In this document: positions 30,389-39,296 of the stretch, piece by piece
Position numbering within the stretch: position 1 is the first letter of the stretch
How the letters are laid out: every line of letters begins with the position of its first letter
Source of the DNA: a virus
Length of the DNA stretch: 58,894 bases
Reading direction: 5' to 3' (one strand)
IMG/VR virus record: IMGVR_UViG_3300044799_000109
Location: 1-58,894 of that record
Notes under the pieces: generated by a model
Seen by the model: the letters and a program-made list of their open reading frames with translations, nothing else
Told to the model about the DNA's origin: nothing
Database searches by the model: none
Position numbers and translations under genes: made by a program

Positions 30389-31063
30389 TTAGGTCACATG
30401 TTTCCAGGTCTGGCCGGACAGGATATCGCTGATCGCCCCTTGGGTGACAGGGAACAGGTCCGCTATCCGCATCTGGTTGAGCCCTTGCTCGTGCAGAAGA
30501 CGGATGGCCCGAACGTCGCTCTCGGTGAGTTTCGCCATGCTGTGACCCTCGCCTCGTGGCACTCGCTCAGGGTGGCGATGATTGCCGTTTCTGTCTCCAC
30601 TGGCAGGGTTGTTGCGACCCTTCTGAACGCAGTCAAGGCGATTGTCGAGGTCGGTGCCAAGGAACAGATGCTCAGGGCGGACGCAACGGCGATAGGAGAT
30701 GTCCCAAACGGGATAGCTGGCATCGCACTTGTGGCAGACATTCATACCTGGAGGCACAGGGCCATAAGTGAGTTCCCAGGAGAGGACGTGGGCAGGCTTC
30801 CGAACACCACCCCAACGAATGCCCCCGTAGCCATTACTGCCTATCCCCCCAAGCCACATCCAGCACTCGCCAGTTCTGTCTACCTTGACCCAGAAGGATT
30901 CCGGCACCGGCACCTGTCGCTTGCTGGCGTTGTAGCAACCCCACCCGCAATAAACGACGCGGATTGCGACGCCATCATGTTTCGTCTGGTAGGGCCATCG
31001 CTGGAAAGACTGCCCGCAGATGGGGCAGGTAAAGAGCAGTTTGGACTTAGAACGGAGGCCCAT
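30389..31063 (-). CDS. HNH homing endonuclease (element 2)
   Basis: 224 aa from ATG 31063, chosen because the promoter lies just upstream and GGAG precedes it; a longer frame to 31192 would start before the promoter. N-terminal CPICGQSF zinc finger, then an HNH_3 core (ECWMWLGGIGS, AHVLSWELTYG, CHKCDASYPVWDISYRRCVRPEHLF with a longer loop than its relatives) and a helix-turn-helix tail ending TWKHVT. Placed antisense after the stop of the gene at 29941. Confidence 0.88.
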   Translation of the reverse strand: MGLRSKSKLLFTCPICGQSFQRWPYQTKHDGVAIRVVYCGWGCYNASKRQVPVPESFWVKVDRTGECWMWLGGIGSNGYGGIRWGGVRKPAHVLSWELTYGPVPPGMNVCHKCDASYPVWDISYRRCVRPEHLFLGTDLDNRLDCVQKGRNNPASGDRNGNHRHPERVPRGEGHSMAKLTESDVRAIRLLHEQGLNQMRIADLFPVTQGAISDILSGQTWKHVT

Positions 31064-31091
31064 ATGACTCTCCAATCGACTGATCGCACCG

Positions 31092-31122
31092 ATTATAGCA
31101 TACTCTGTCGCCACGAGGTCAA
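31092..31122 (-). promoter_or_regulatory. promoter of HNH element 2 (minus strand)
   Basis: Minus strand: -35 TTGACC (31117-31122), 19-base spacer, -10 TATAAT (31092-31097) with TATGC in front (extended -10). The leader to the ATG at 31063 is only about 20 bases, with no hairpin like those of elements 1 and 3. Confidence 0.7.
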
Positions 31123-31126
31123 ATAG
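31106..31126 (+). repeat. recoded duplicate of the 3' end of the gene at 29941
   Basis: Encodes CRHEVK-stop, matching CRHETK-stop at 30367..30387. Four of the six sense codons differ (CGC/AGA, CAC/CAT, GAG/GAA, GTC/ACG). It appears to be the original gene end, left behind when the HNH element arrived with its own copy. It also holds the -35 of the HNH promoter. Confidence 0.65.
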
Positions 31127-31128
31127 AG

Positions 31129-32679
31129 ATGGGGCTCTCGGGACTGAGCGGGCTCTCGGGACTGAGCGGGATAGCGGGCGGTGCAATCCCACCCGTCGTC
31201 TACGACACCTTCACTCGCGCCAACAGCAACACGACTCTCGGCAACGCCGAGACTGGACAGGCGTGGGTTGCATACGCTGGCGTCTGGGGCATCAGCGGCA
31301 ATCAGGCGTACACCGTGACCTCCGATGGTGACTGGCAGACGTTCGCAGGCATTGACTCAGGTCTATCGGACTGCCTGGTACAGGCTCGATTCCCGGACAT
31401 CAAGGATTCCTGTCGCTTGCGGGTACGGGCGACGGACAACGCCAATCACATCCTGCTCCAGGTCGAAGGGGACGGCACGCGGTTGTATACCCGCATCGCG
31501 GGCACGTTCGCCAACATCGGTTTCATCGAGGACAAGCCCGTCGATGGCGACACCGTAGGGTTGCTGCTCAAGGGCGGCTCTGTCACCATCCAGATCAACG
31601 GCATCAACAAGGGCACGTTCGAAAGCACGTTCAATCAGACGGCCACCATCCACGGCATCGGCGGCGGTGACAGCGGAGCTAACGCGACACTGATAGACGA
31701 TTTCAGGGTCCAGTGGCTGACTTCGCCGATGTGGGACTTCCGTGGGGTCAATCTGCACGGAATACATCGGGGCGATCTCGCGTCGGATGAGGTCTCTACG
31801 TGGTTGGACCTGATGCCGTCCTACGGGGTCAACTGGATCGCCATCAATACTCACTACTGGCAGACCAATAAGGACAGCACCACCATCTACGCCGATGCCA
31901 CGCACTCGCCGCTGGACGCCGAGATCACGGCCAGTATTGCCGATTGCAAGGCGCGTGGCTTCAAGGTCATGCTCAAGCCGCTACTTGACCTGGCGACTCC
32001 CAATCCCACGTCGGACTGGCGCGGTCTTATCGGGACGAACTTTACCGAACAGAACTGGACTGACTGGTTTGCGTCGTACAGCGCCTACATTCTGAACTAC
32101 GCGGCGCTCGCGCAGGCTGGCGGCGTGGATATGTTCTGCATCGGGACGGAACTCACCATACCGTCGTACCGAGAGGCACAGTGGCGAGTCCTGGTGGCTG
32201 CGATACGGCAGGTATACACGGGACCGCTGATCTTCGCTCATATGTTCGATTACTTCGCTGATTTCACCTGGTGGGACGCACTCGACTTCGTTGGGATAGA
32301 CGCCTACAACCCCTTGTCGGATCACGATAGCCCGACGCTTGCGGAGATATGGTCATGGTGGCCCGCGCAATACGCCACTATCAAGGCGGCGGTTATCCCT
32401 ACTGGGCGTCCATTGCTGCTGACTGAGTTCGGATACCCGAGCGCTGATCCAGCAGCGATCACGCCGTGGGTGGTTACCTTCCCGGAAGGTACGAACGTGA
32501 ACACGACGCTCCAGGCCAACCTCTATCAGGCGCTACTCGATCAATTCGCGGTGGATAGTTTTGTCTATGGCGGATTCGTTTGGAGCATCAGCAAGGAAGC
32601 GATCTTCGGGGGCGACGATTACGCGCACTGTCCGTTCGGCAAAGCGGCTGGAACGCTGTTACAGGCTCGGTGGACGTAG
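31129..32679 (+). CDS. virion glycosidase-like protein (collagen-like start, lectin-like and GH113-like barrel)
   Basis: 516 aa. It begins with four Gly-Leu-Ser triplets (18-base tandem repeat), then a concanavalin-like beta domain (about 22-200), then a TIM barrel from about 205: FRGVNLHGIH, FKVMLKPLLDL, FCIGTELT (likely acid/base Glu), DFVGIDAYNPL and LLLTEFGYPS (likely nucleophile Glu). This resembles GH113-type beta-mannanases. Probably a tail or capsid-bound enzyme that trims host surface polysaccharide. The family assignment is by motif only. Confidence 0.65.
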   Translation: MGLSGLSGLSGLSGIAGGAIPPVVYDTFTRANSNTTLGNAETGQAWVAYAGVWGISGNQAYTVTSDGDWQTFAGIDSGLSDCLVQARFPDIKDSCRLRVRATDNANHILLQVEGDGTRLYTRIAGTFANIGFIEDKPVDGDTVGLLLKGGSVTIQINGINKGTFESTFNQTATIHGIGGGDSGANATLIDDFRVQWLTSPMWDFRGVNLHGIHRGDLASDEVSTWLDLMPSYGVNWIAINTHYWQTNKDSTTIYADATHSPLDAEITASIADCKARGFKVMLKPLLDLATPNPTSDWRGLIGTNFTEQNWTDWFASYSAYILNYAALAQAGGVDMFCIGTELTIPSYREAQWRVLVAAIRQVYTGPLIFAHMFDYFADFTWWDALDFVGIDAYNPLSDHDSPTLAEIWSWWPAQYATIKAAVIPTGRPLLLTEFGYPSADPAAITPWVVTFPEGTNVNTTLQANLYQALLDQFAVDSFVYGGFVWSISKEAIFGGDDYAHCPFGKAAGTLLQARWT

Positions 32680-32742
32680 ATGCCGACGCCTGACGGCGCA
32701 GTCCTGGCGCTGGCAGGGATGAGCAAGGAGGTGACTGACTGA
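32680..32742 (+). CDS. possible 20-aa peptide
   Basis: ATG directly after the preceding stop, reading MPTPDGAVLALAGMSKEVTD and ending at the A of the next gene's ATG. It may only couple translation to the connector gene; GCAAGGAGG for the next start lies within it. Confidence 0.3.
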   Translation: MPTPDGAVLALAGMSKEVTD

Positions 32743-33419
32743 TGGCGGACTACTGTACCCGGCAGGAAGTCAAAAATCAGCCTGACATTACCGGGGCGAC
32801 TCACGACACCGTGATCGACGCCATGATCACCGCTGCCAGCCGTGCTTTCGACAACTACTGTCGCCGGCCCGATGGCTTCGTCGCCCTCGCCCTCGCCGCC
32901 GCCACCTATCGACTCTACGCAGGAAGCGGGACTGCGGTCCAGCGGATCGACGAGTGCACCGCCGTGACCGAGGTCAACGTCAAGGACAGCCCGACCGATA
33001 GCACGTACACCGCCTGGGTGCCGGGCGACTACATCGCGGCCTCTGGCGACCAGGAGTCGCCCGACTTCAACCACACACCGTACACGATGCTGCTAGCGGA
33101 CCCGACCGGCGACTACTCATTCTTCACGAGCGGCCGCTTCGCCTTCCGCAAGGGGTTCCGCCCCGACCCGGACGTGCCCTATCGCGGGGTGCCGACAGTC
33201 CAGGTCAAGGGCCGCTGGGGGTACGCCGCGACCGTGCCCGATGCGATCAAGCAGGCGTGCATCATCCAGGTGTGTCGGTGGATGACTCGGGGCGGCTCGT
33301 CCTGGGCTGATAGCGTGGGGAGTGCCGAGACGGGCACGATGATGTTCCGACAGGAGCTCGATCCCGACATCAAGTTCATCCTGTCCAGCGGGCGCTACAT
33401 CCGCCCGGCGGTGGGTTAG
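32742..33419 (+). CDS. head-tail connector protein (gp6-like)
   Basis: 225 aa behind AAGGAGG. A helical N-part (VIDAMITAASRAFDNYCRR), a beta middle and VPDAIKQACIIQVCRWMTRGGS follow the phage gp6-like adaptor pattern. It would sit under the portal and join the tail. Moderate confidence because the family is diverse. Confidence 0.65.
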   Translation: MADYCTRQEVKNQPDITGATHDTVIDAMITAASRAFDNYCRRPDGFVALALAAATYRLYAGSGTAVQRIDECTAVTEVNVKDSPTDSTYTAWVPGDYIAASGDQESPDFNHTPYTMLLADPTGDYSFFTSGRFAFRKGFRPDPDVPYRGVPTVQVKGRWGYAATVPDAIKQACIIQVCRWMTRGGSSWADSVGSAETGTMMFRQELDPDIKFILSSGRYIRPAVG

Positions 33420-33428
33420 GAGACTGCC

Positions 33429-33575
33429 ATGCCCTGGCGAGAGCAAGAGGATTCCGAGCCCGACCAGAGGAGGGCGAAGGTCTGCGTCGTCTGCCACAAG
33501 ATCATCCTGCAGGCTGACGATCTCATTCGACGCGACGGCAAGACTTACTGCAGCAAGCACGACCCGAAAGGATAA
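33429..33575 (+). CDS. small LIM-like zinc-finger protein, 48 aa
   Basis: ATG behind TAGGAG. CVVCHKIILQADDLI and YCSKH make a Cys2-CysHis site like half of a LIM domain. Lies among connector genes; role unknown. Confidence 0.55.
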   Translation: MPWREQEDSEPDQRRAKVCVVCHKIILQADDLIRRDGKTYCSKHDPKG

Positions 33576-33578
33576 GTG

Positions 33579-34043
33579 ATGCCAGCCCCCTGGTCTGCCG
33601 AGTTGCACGGTCTGATCGAGGCCCAGCGAGAGGCGACCCGCATAGCAACGGAGCTGTCCGGAGCGCCCATCGTCCAGGCGACGAGGGATGCGACGCTACT
33701 CGTGACACGCACATCCCGCCAGTTTGCCAAGGTGGACACGGGCAGATGGCGAGCCTCAATTACGCCGGAGGTTCGGGTGATGGGTCAGCAGGTGGTCGGC
33801 GTGGTCGGCTCGAACCTGGCCTACGCGCCCTTCGCTCACGAGGACACGCGTCCACACTGGCCGCCGATCGCTGCGCTCGTCCCGTGGGCCAGGCGGCACC
33901 ACGTCTCGGCCTACGTCATCGCAAGGGCGATCAGCCGCCGCGGCACGAAGGGTGACCAGGCCATCTACCGAGGGCTACAGGAGAACCTGACGAACATCGT
34001 CGCCCTCTACGAGCGGGCGGTGGGCAAGATCGTGAGGTCGTGA
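33579..34043 (+). CDS. HK97 gp10-like tail completion protein
   Basis: 154 aa from ATG 33579 (GTG 33576 is possible). VDTGRWRASITPEV and VVGSNLAYAPFAHEDTRPHWP are typical of gp10-like neck or tail-completion proteins. Position between the connector and tail terminator fits. Confidence 0.75.
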   Translation: MPAPWSAELHGLIEAQREATRIATELSGAPIVQATRDATLLVTRTSRQFAKVDTGRWRASITPEVRVMGQQVVGVVGSNLAYAPFAHEDTRPHWPPIAALVPWARRHHVSAYVIARAISRRGTKGDQAIYRGLQENLTNIVALYERAVGKIVRS

Positions 34044-34044
34044 C

Positions 34045-34503
34045 TTGGCGAACGTGACGCTGCTGGAAATCTGCGATGCCATCGAGGACGTGCTGGAACA
34101 CGCCACCGGGCTGGTTCGCAGCCAGTCAACCGACGAGTTGCAAGACGCGCCGCAGGATCTGCCCTGCCTGCAAATCTGCCCGGCGAGCGGGAACACCGAC
34201 GCGATGACCCAGAACAGCCGCTACACGTTCAAGTCGGTCAGGCGGATGGCGGAGATGATCGTCAATGCCGACGTCCTCTGCCGCCAGCGGTCGCACTTGG
34301 ACCTCGACGTGCTCTCGGCGATCACGATGCAGGACACGGTGCAGCAACTCCTGGAGGGCCAAAAGACCAAGCCGTTCTTCGGGAACAGCAGCATTCAGGA
34401 CTTCTGGTGGTCCTGGGCGCTGACTGAGTTCGTGAGAGGCGGCGGTGGCGGCGAGGTGCGGTACTACGGCGTCAGATTCGAGATCACGGTGCGAGTAGGG
34501 TGA
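34045..34503 (+). CDS. tail terminator-like protein
   Basis: 152 aa from TTG 34045. Size and place match tail terminators that cap the tail tube; the fold pattern (helix, strands with LPCLQICPASG, closing strand VRYYGVRFEITVRVG) agrees. No signature motif, so confidence is moderate. Confidence 0.6.
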   Translation: MANVTLLEICDAIEDVLEHATGLVRSQSTDELQDAPQDLPCLQICPASGNTDAMTQNSRYTFKSVRRMAEMIVNADVLCRQRSHLDLDVLSAITMQDTVQQLLEGQKTKPFFGNSSIQDFWWSWALTEFVRGGGGGEVRYYGVRFEITVRVG

Positions 34504-34838
34504 CTATCTACCGGACGCGGGTGGACCTGTCGGCGGGGCAGAGGACGATCCGGCGGGGCAGCATCATTCGGGAGTCAGACCTGTCGGGCAAGAGCAAGGC
34601 GGCCCTCATCGCCCGGGGAGTGCTCGTGCCAGTCGCGCCGCCACCGCTCACGGTCCTGCCCGGCTGGCGGCACCGGGGTAAGCGGCTCGGCGAGATCGGG
34701 ATAACCGACGCCTGCCAGGCACTCGAGGCGGACGTCGACGAGATGGCCCGGCACTGTGGGGTGTCAGCCGGGCTGATAGGGAGGTGGCAGGCCGAACTGA
34801 TCGACTGGCTCAGGCCGCCAGACGAGCGCCGCCGCTGA
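34500..34838 (+). CDS. hypothetical protein with HTH-like end, 112 aa
   Basis: GTGA overlap with the previous gene. SAGQRTIRRGSIIRESDLSG and LIARGVLVPVAPPP form a beta-rich half seen in phage neck genes; the C-terminal ITDACQALEADVDEMARHCG reads like a helix-turn-helix. Unknown function. Confidence 0.5.
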   Translation: MTIYRTRVDLSAGQRTIRRGSIIRESDLSGKSKAALIARGVLVPVAPPPLTVLPGWRHRGKRLGEIGITDACQALEADVDEMARHCGVSAGLIGRWQAELIDWLRPPDERRR

Positions 34839-34893
34839 TGCGGCAAGAAGATGGTCCGCGGGGCGGGCCGGTTAGCGAGAGGGGGAGCCTCAG

Positions 34894-35346
34894 ATGACGC
34901 AAACCACTAGTCAAGTGAATGGCTGCGACACGACGGTTGAGTTGGACGATGAGAATGGCAACCTTCAGGACGTGACCGGATCGTCCAGCGGAGTGGATCA
35001 GGAGTTCATCCAGAACGTCGGGGACGGACTCAGGACGTTCGGGACCGACTTCAAGGTGCGTGCCGCCTGCGGACGGGATGGCACTGTGACCTGGCGAGCG
35101 GTCTACAGCCAGGCCGATAGCGAAGCCCTCTACATGCTCAACGACTGGTACTTCAACCATCCCAAGACGGTCCGCACCTTCCGGGTCAGCATCCCGGACA
35201 AACTGCCCGGCTCCGATCAGTACACCTTCGAGATGCTCCTGGCAAGTCTGCGAATCCCAGACGAGTCGGGGAACCCGGACCCGATCCTCGTCGAGGCGTC
35301 GCTGATACCGACGGGCATCTTCGGCTGGAGCGTCATCGCGTCGTAG
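34894..35346 (+). CDS. major tail protein
   Basis: 150 aa with AGGGGGAG upstream. Beta-sandwich pattern with VDQEFIQNVGDGLRTFGTDF and KTVRTFRVSIPDKLPGSDQY; size, position before the tail chaperones and the hairpin after it (as after the capsid gene) fit a highly made tail tube protein. Confidence 0.65.
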   Translation: MTQTTSQVNGCDTTVELDDENGNLQDVTGSSSGVDQEFIQNVGDGLRTFGTDFKVRAACGRDGTVTWRAVYSQADSEALYMLNDWYFNHPKTVRTFRVSIPDKLPGSDQYTFEMLLASLRIPDESGNPDPILVEASLIPTGIFGWSVIAS

Positions 35347-35357
35347 TTCCGATGGCG

Positions 35358-35378
35358 GGGAGGGCAGCCGCCCTCTCC
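35358..35378 (+). promoter_or_regulatory. hairpin after the major tail gene
   Basis: GAGGGC pairs with GCCCTC around an AGCC loop, with further pairs outside a bulge. No T-run. Similar in place to the hairpins after the capsid genes and may shield or process the tail-tube mRNA. Confidence 0.45.
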
Positions 35379-35410
35379 GTCCGGGACACATAGCAGGAGG
35401 GGAAAGAGGT

Positions 35411-35740
35411 ATGCCAAGGAAGCCAAACCGACAAGTGGACTCGGCGAAAGTACAGGGCGAGGGGACTTACGTAGTCTTCCGCCGTCTCCTCTGGGGCGAG
35501 TTCCAGGAGTTGAGTCGCCGTCAGGAGGCCAAGGAGATCACGGGCGAGCAGTATTCGAGCGAACTGATTGCGCGCCAACTGGCGGACTGGAACTGGACCG
35601 ATGAGTCAGGTGTCACGCTCCCCGTGCCGCAGACTGACCCGAGCGTGTTGGAGCGCCTTACCGATGAGGAGGTCGGCTGGCTGATCGATCAGGTCAACGG
35701 TGAGAGGCAGGCGGCGGCGGCGGCATCTAAAAGCGGCTAG
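35411..35740 (+). CDS. tail assembly chaperone, short form
   Basis: 109 aa with GGAGGGG upstream. Fits a G-type tail chaperone: FRRLLWGEFQELSRRQ and a helical end. Just before the stop the mRNA has GCA TCT AAA AGC, a run of four A's (35729-35732) where tRNA-Lys can move one base forward, which gives the long form in the +1 frame. Confidence 0.75.
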   Translation: MPRKPNRQVDSAKVQGEGTYVVFRRLLWGEFQELSRRQEAKEITGEQYSSELIARQLADWNWTDESGVTLPVPQTDPSVLERLTDEEVGWLIDQVNGERQAAAAASKSG

Positions 35741-36077
35741 CGCCCAACTGACGGCGGCACTCTTCACGGGCAAGGGTGCAGTGCCATCGGAGTGGACCGA
35801 GTTGCAACTCTGCCGCGATGTCTATCACTGCCCGCCTGATGTGCTCGATCGACAGGAACTGGGGCGAGTCCAGCGGCACCTAACGCTCCTGGCGGCAGAG
35901 GCGAGGGTCAGGCGATTCGAGTCAGGCGGCAAAGGCGGGAGTCTCGGGGGCAAGGGCAAGGCCGAGAGACGCAAGGCGGCCAAGCTGAAGGCGGAGGATC
36001 CGGGTGGCAAACAAGGTCGAAGTCAAGATCACGGCGACCAACGCGGCGTCGCCGGCACTCCAGAACCTCAGCCGTGA
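35733..36077 (+). CDS. tail assembly chaperone, frameshift extension
   Basis: After the slip at AAAA the frame reads AASAQLTAALFTGKGAVPSEW and 114 codons to 36077; the fusion would be about 221 aa. There is no credible start for it alone. The shift is +1 (or -2), rarer in tail chaperones than -1, though +1 (Listeria phage PSA) and -2 (Mu) are known. Its end overlaps the tape measure start by 74 bases. Confidence 0.7.
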   Translation, partial: AASAQLTAALFTGKGAVPSEWTELQLCRDVYHCPPDVLDRQELGRVQRHLTLLAAEARVRRFESGGKGGSLGGKGKAERRKAAKLKAEDPGGKQGRSQDHGDQRGVAGTPEPQP

Positions 36078-38877
36078 TCTGGCCGCGGTAGGTACCAGGG
36101 CGAAGGTGACGAGCAACGAGTTTGCCCAGCTCGGCAACGGCGTCCAGACGGCGGCCGGACGGTTCAAGGGTGCCGTGTCCGGGCTACTTAACATCCGCAA
36201 CGCCCTCGTCGCCCTGCCCTTCGCCGGCGTGGCCGTCGCCGCCCTCAAGATGGCCTCAGACGTCGTCGAGTCCGAGAACCTCTATACGGTCAGCCTTGGC
36301 CAGATGGCCGACGCCGGGCGGGAGTGGTCGGATTCCCTCCAGAAAAGCCTGGGACTCAACGCCGTCGAACTCAGGAAGAGCCTCGGCATCTGGCAGTCGA
36401 TGTTCACGGCGATGGGCATGGGCACCAGGCAAGCCTACGCCATGAGCACCGGCCTTACCCAACTGACAAACGACCTGGCCTCCTTCTATAACTTCGCGCC
36501 GGAAGAGATGTTCCAGCGTCTCCAGTCGGCGATATCCGGAGAGATCGAGCCGATGCGGAGGCTCGGCGTCGACGTGTCCGACAACGCCGTCGATCAGTGG
36601 CGGCTCGCGGCCGGCATCAAGGACACCACCGCCGAGATGAGCAACCAGCAGAAGGTGCTCATCCGGTACGCTCTGCTGCTCGACCAGACCAAGAACGCCC
36701 AGGGCGACCTCGCCCGGACGGCAGACAGCACCGCCAACCAGTTCCGACGGATGCAGAGCGAGCTTGCCGTGCTCGGCCAGAACCTCGGGGCGCTCCTCCT
36801 GCCCATCGTCGGCAAGGCCCTCGCCTGGATCAACAATGAGGGCATCCCCGGACTGTCGAACTCCCTAGACCGTCTGAAGGCGAAGTGGGCCGAGATGTCC
36901 GAGGAGGGGCAGCGCCGGCTCGTCTACCTGGCGGCGCTGATGGTCGGGGGCGGGCCGCTTATCAAGGCGTTCGGCGTGGTGTTGGCCGGACTCGACCTAC
37001 TCCGCAAGGGGTTCGCTCTGGCCTTCTCAGTTCCTCTCGTCGCCAAGTTCGCCGGGGCGATCGTCGTGCTCGGTGCCGTCCTCACCGCTTTCGACGCGGC
37101 GATGGCGTTCACCGTCAGTAACATGGGTCGGACGTTTGAGGCGGCTGGCGACAGTCTGAATGAAACGGGCGTGGCGATGGCTAGCTCGATTATCCCGGGC
37201 ATCGCTGCATCAGGTCGGGAACTCGCCAAGTTTGGAGTAACCCTTAAGAACATCGGACAGGAGTGGCAGACGAAGGCAGCGACTACGCCGCCCTGGTGGG
37301 AGCGTCTGGCGAAGGCTGCCGACTTCTCCGGCCTGATGCCCGAAGCCGCCGACTTCGACGCCTATCAGCGAGAACTCGAAGGGCTGGCCGGTCGGGCGGT
37401 TCTTGACCCGTTGATCGACCAGGCCCGGGCCTGGTCGGGGATCGGGCAGGGAGCCGACGCCGCGGGCCGCCGGGCCGAGCGGTACGGCGAGAGCGCGGCC
37501 GCCGCCAACCAGCTCGTGGTGCCGACCGTCGAGCAATTGAAGGCGGAGTACGACGCCCTCGCCGCCTCCGCTCAGAACGCCGGGGCATCTCAGGTGCAGG
37601 CCGCTGTCGCGGCGATAGACGCCATGGTCGCCGTCCACCCGGCCACACTCAGGGCTGCCGCTGCCGTGGAGCAGTGGCAGGGTCGGATTGAGGCGACCCA
37701 GGCCGCCATCCGTGGCAACCAGGAAGCGTCGAAGGCCGCCAGCCGCACCTACCAGGACATGCAAGAGCGGCTCTCGGCGATCAACGATGAACTCAGCAAG
37801 CAACGGCAACACCTCTCCGACCTTGCGAGCCCTCGACTCACCGGGATGGGTGCGATGGACGCCCAGCAACGCAAGATCGAAGACCAGATCAAGCGGTTGC
37901 GGCTCTCGCAACTCGCACTCTACAGCGGCAGCAACGTCAACCGGCAGGGCGATCTCCGGGGTACGGCCAAGCGCAGATATGATGATCTCCAGCGACAGAT
38001 CGATGCCAAGCAACGCGAACTTGAGAAGCTCCAGATCGGCTACAGCCTCAAATACGACGAGCAGGTCAGGAAGCTCAAAGAGGCGGCGGCTGGCGGCGCC
38101 GAACCCGAGCGGACCTACCAGGACTACATGAAGGACATCAAGGCGACTCGGGACCGGATCCTCGTGTTGACCAAGAGCCAGGAGGATCAGGAGCAGTCGC
38201 TGAAGGCCCAGCAGAAGGCCATGGAGGCGATCACGGCTTCGGGCGAATCGCTGAACGAGGCCCTCCGGACTCAGCAGGACGAACTGAAGGCCGCACAGGA
38301 GACCTATCGTCTCATCACGTCGGCGCTACAGGAATACTTCACCTGGATACTCAAGGATCGAGACGCGTTGGCCAACACCGGCAAGGATGGGCAGAAGGCC
38401 GCCGACCTCCAGGACGCGGTGCTCCGGGAGATGTTTACAACGTTCGACGCCTGGTCGAAGGGGATGTTGGAAAAGTCCAGCGAGGACATGCAGAAGTACG
38501 TCACGGATCGGATCAAGGACCTGGAGAAAATCCGGGCAGCCTTCGCCAACGTAGCAAGTGCCGGCCCTGTCACTCCGGGTCCATCCGGTAGGCCACCTGC
38601 GCCACGTCAGGCTGGTGGCCCCGTCTGGCCCGGCTCCAGCTTCCTCGTCGGCGAGGGTGGTCCCGAGCTCTTCCGGCCGCAACGGGCCGGCGACATCCTG
38701 CCCCTCGGCGGGGCAATTGCGGCGTCCACCGCTGGCGGCAGGTCGATCACCCTCAACGCGCCGCTCATCGGCAGCGTGACAGTCAGAGACGAGGCCGACG
38801 AGGACCGGCTCGCCCGGAAGATCTGGGGACTCCTCACCGACGACTTCGAGGCGACCAGGCGCGGGGGGGTGCGCTGA
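36004..38877 (+). CDS. tail tape measure protein
   Basis: 957 aa from GTG 36004. Early helical region (VEVKITATNAASPALQ), the tape measure motif around ARTADSTANQFRRMQSEL, hydrophobic spans (about 300-375), long coiled segments (590-720) and a C-terminal FLVGEGGPELFRP. At about 1.5 angstrom per residue the tail would be near 140 nm. Confidence 0.88.
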   Translation: MANKVEVKITATNAASPALQNLSRDLAAVGTRAKVTSNEFAQLGNGVQTAAGRFKGAVSGLLNIRNALVALPFAGVAVAALKMASDVVESENLYTVSLGQMADAGREWSDSLQKSLGLNAVELRKSLGIWQSMFTAMGMGTRQAYAMSTGLTQLTNDLASFYNFAPEEMFQRLQSAISGEIEPMRRLGVDVSDNAVDQWRLAAGIKDTTAEMSNQQKVLIRYALLLDQTKNAQGDLARTADSTANQFRRMQSELAVLGQNLGALLLPIVGKALAWINNEGIPGLSNSLDRLKAKWAEMSEEGQRRLVYLAALMVGGGPLIKAFGVVLAGLDLLRKGFALAFSVPLVAKFAGAIVVLGAVLTAFDAAMAFTVSNMGRTFEAAGDSLNETGVAMASSIIPGIAASGRELAKFGVTLKNIGQEWQTKAATTPPWWERLAKAADFSGLMPEAADFDAYQRELEGLAGRAVLDPLIDQARAWSGIGQGADAAGRRAERYGESAAAANQLVVPTVEQLKAEYDALAASAQNAGASQVQAAVAAIDAMVAVHPATLRAAAAVEQWQGRIEATQAAIRGNQEASKAASRTYQDMQERLSAINDELSKQRQHLSDLASPRLTGMGAMDAQQRKIEDQIKRLRLSQLALYSGSNVNRQGDLRGTAKRRYDDLQRQIDAKQRELEKLQIGYSLKYDEQVRKLKEAAAGGAEPERTYQDYMKDIKATRDRILVLTKSQEDQEQSLKAQQKAMEAITASGESLNEALRTQQDELKAAQETYRLITSALQEYFTWILKDRDALANTGKDGQKAADLQDAVLREMFTTFDAWSKGMLEKSSEDMQKYVTDRIKDLEKIRAAFANVASAGPVTPGPSGRPPAPRQAGGPVWPGSSFLVGEGGPELFRPQRAGDILPLGGAIAASTAGGRSITLNAPLIGSVTVRDEADEDRLARKIWGLLTDDFEATRRGGVR

Positions 38878-39296
38878 TGGGCGGCACGATCCTCTACAAC
38901 GGCGTGACGGCCGACCTCGTCTCCGACGACGAGGGCTGGATCCCCGACTGGGAACGCGAGTCTTACACCAGCGTCGAGCACTACCCCGAGTCAGATTACG
39001 ATGAGGTGCAGTACGGCGGCCTAGGAGACAAACTCGTCACCTGGACGGTCAGGGTCAACACGGAGGCTGATGCTGCCGCCCTCGAATCGTCAGTAGGTGA
39101 TGAGCCTCGCACACTCACCGTGGCCTATACAGACTACGACGACTCGGCCGAGAGCGACGTCTACGCAGGGGTGCGCCTCGATCGGGCCAGGCGCCGGCGC
39201 AAGACGGTCATGGGCGCGAACAGCAGTACGCTGGCCGCAGCCCGCTGGTATGAACTCGAACTCACCTTCCGACTCGAAGGGGCGACGCTCACATGA
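38877..39296 (+). CDS. distal tail-type protein, 139 aa
   Basis: ATGA overlap with the tape measure. Beta-rich; ILYNGVTADLVSDDEGWIP at the start and a strand-rich end. Position directly after the tape measure suggests a distal tail or hub component. No motif recognised. Confidence 0.55.
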   Translation: MGGTILYNGVTADLVSDDEGWIPDWERESYTSVEHYPESDYDEVQYGGLGDKLVTWTVRVNTEADAAALESSVGDEPRTLTVAYTDYDDSAESDVYAGVRLDRARRRRKTVMGANSSTLAAARWYELELTFRLEGATLT

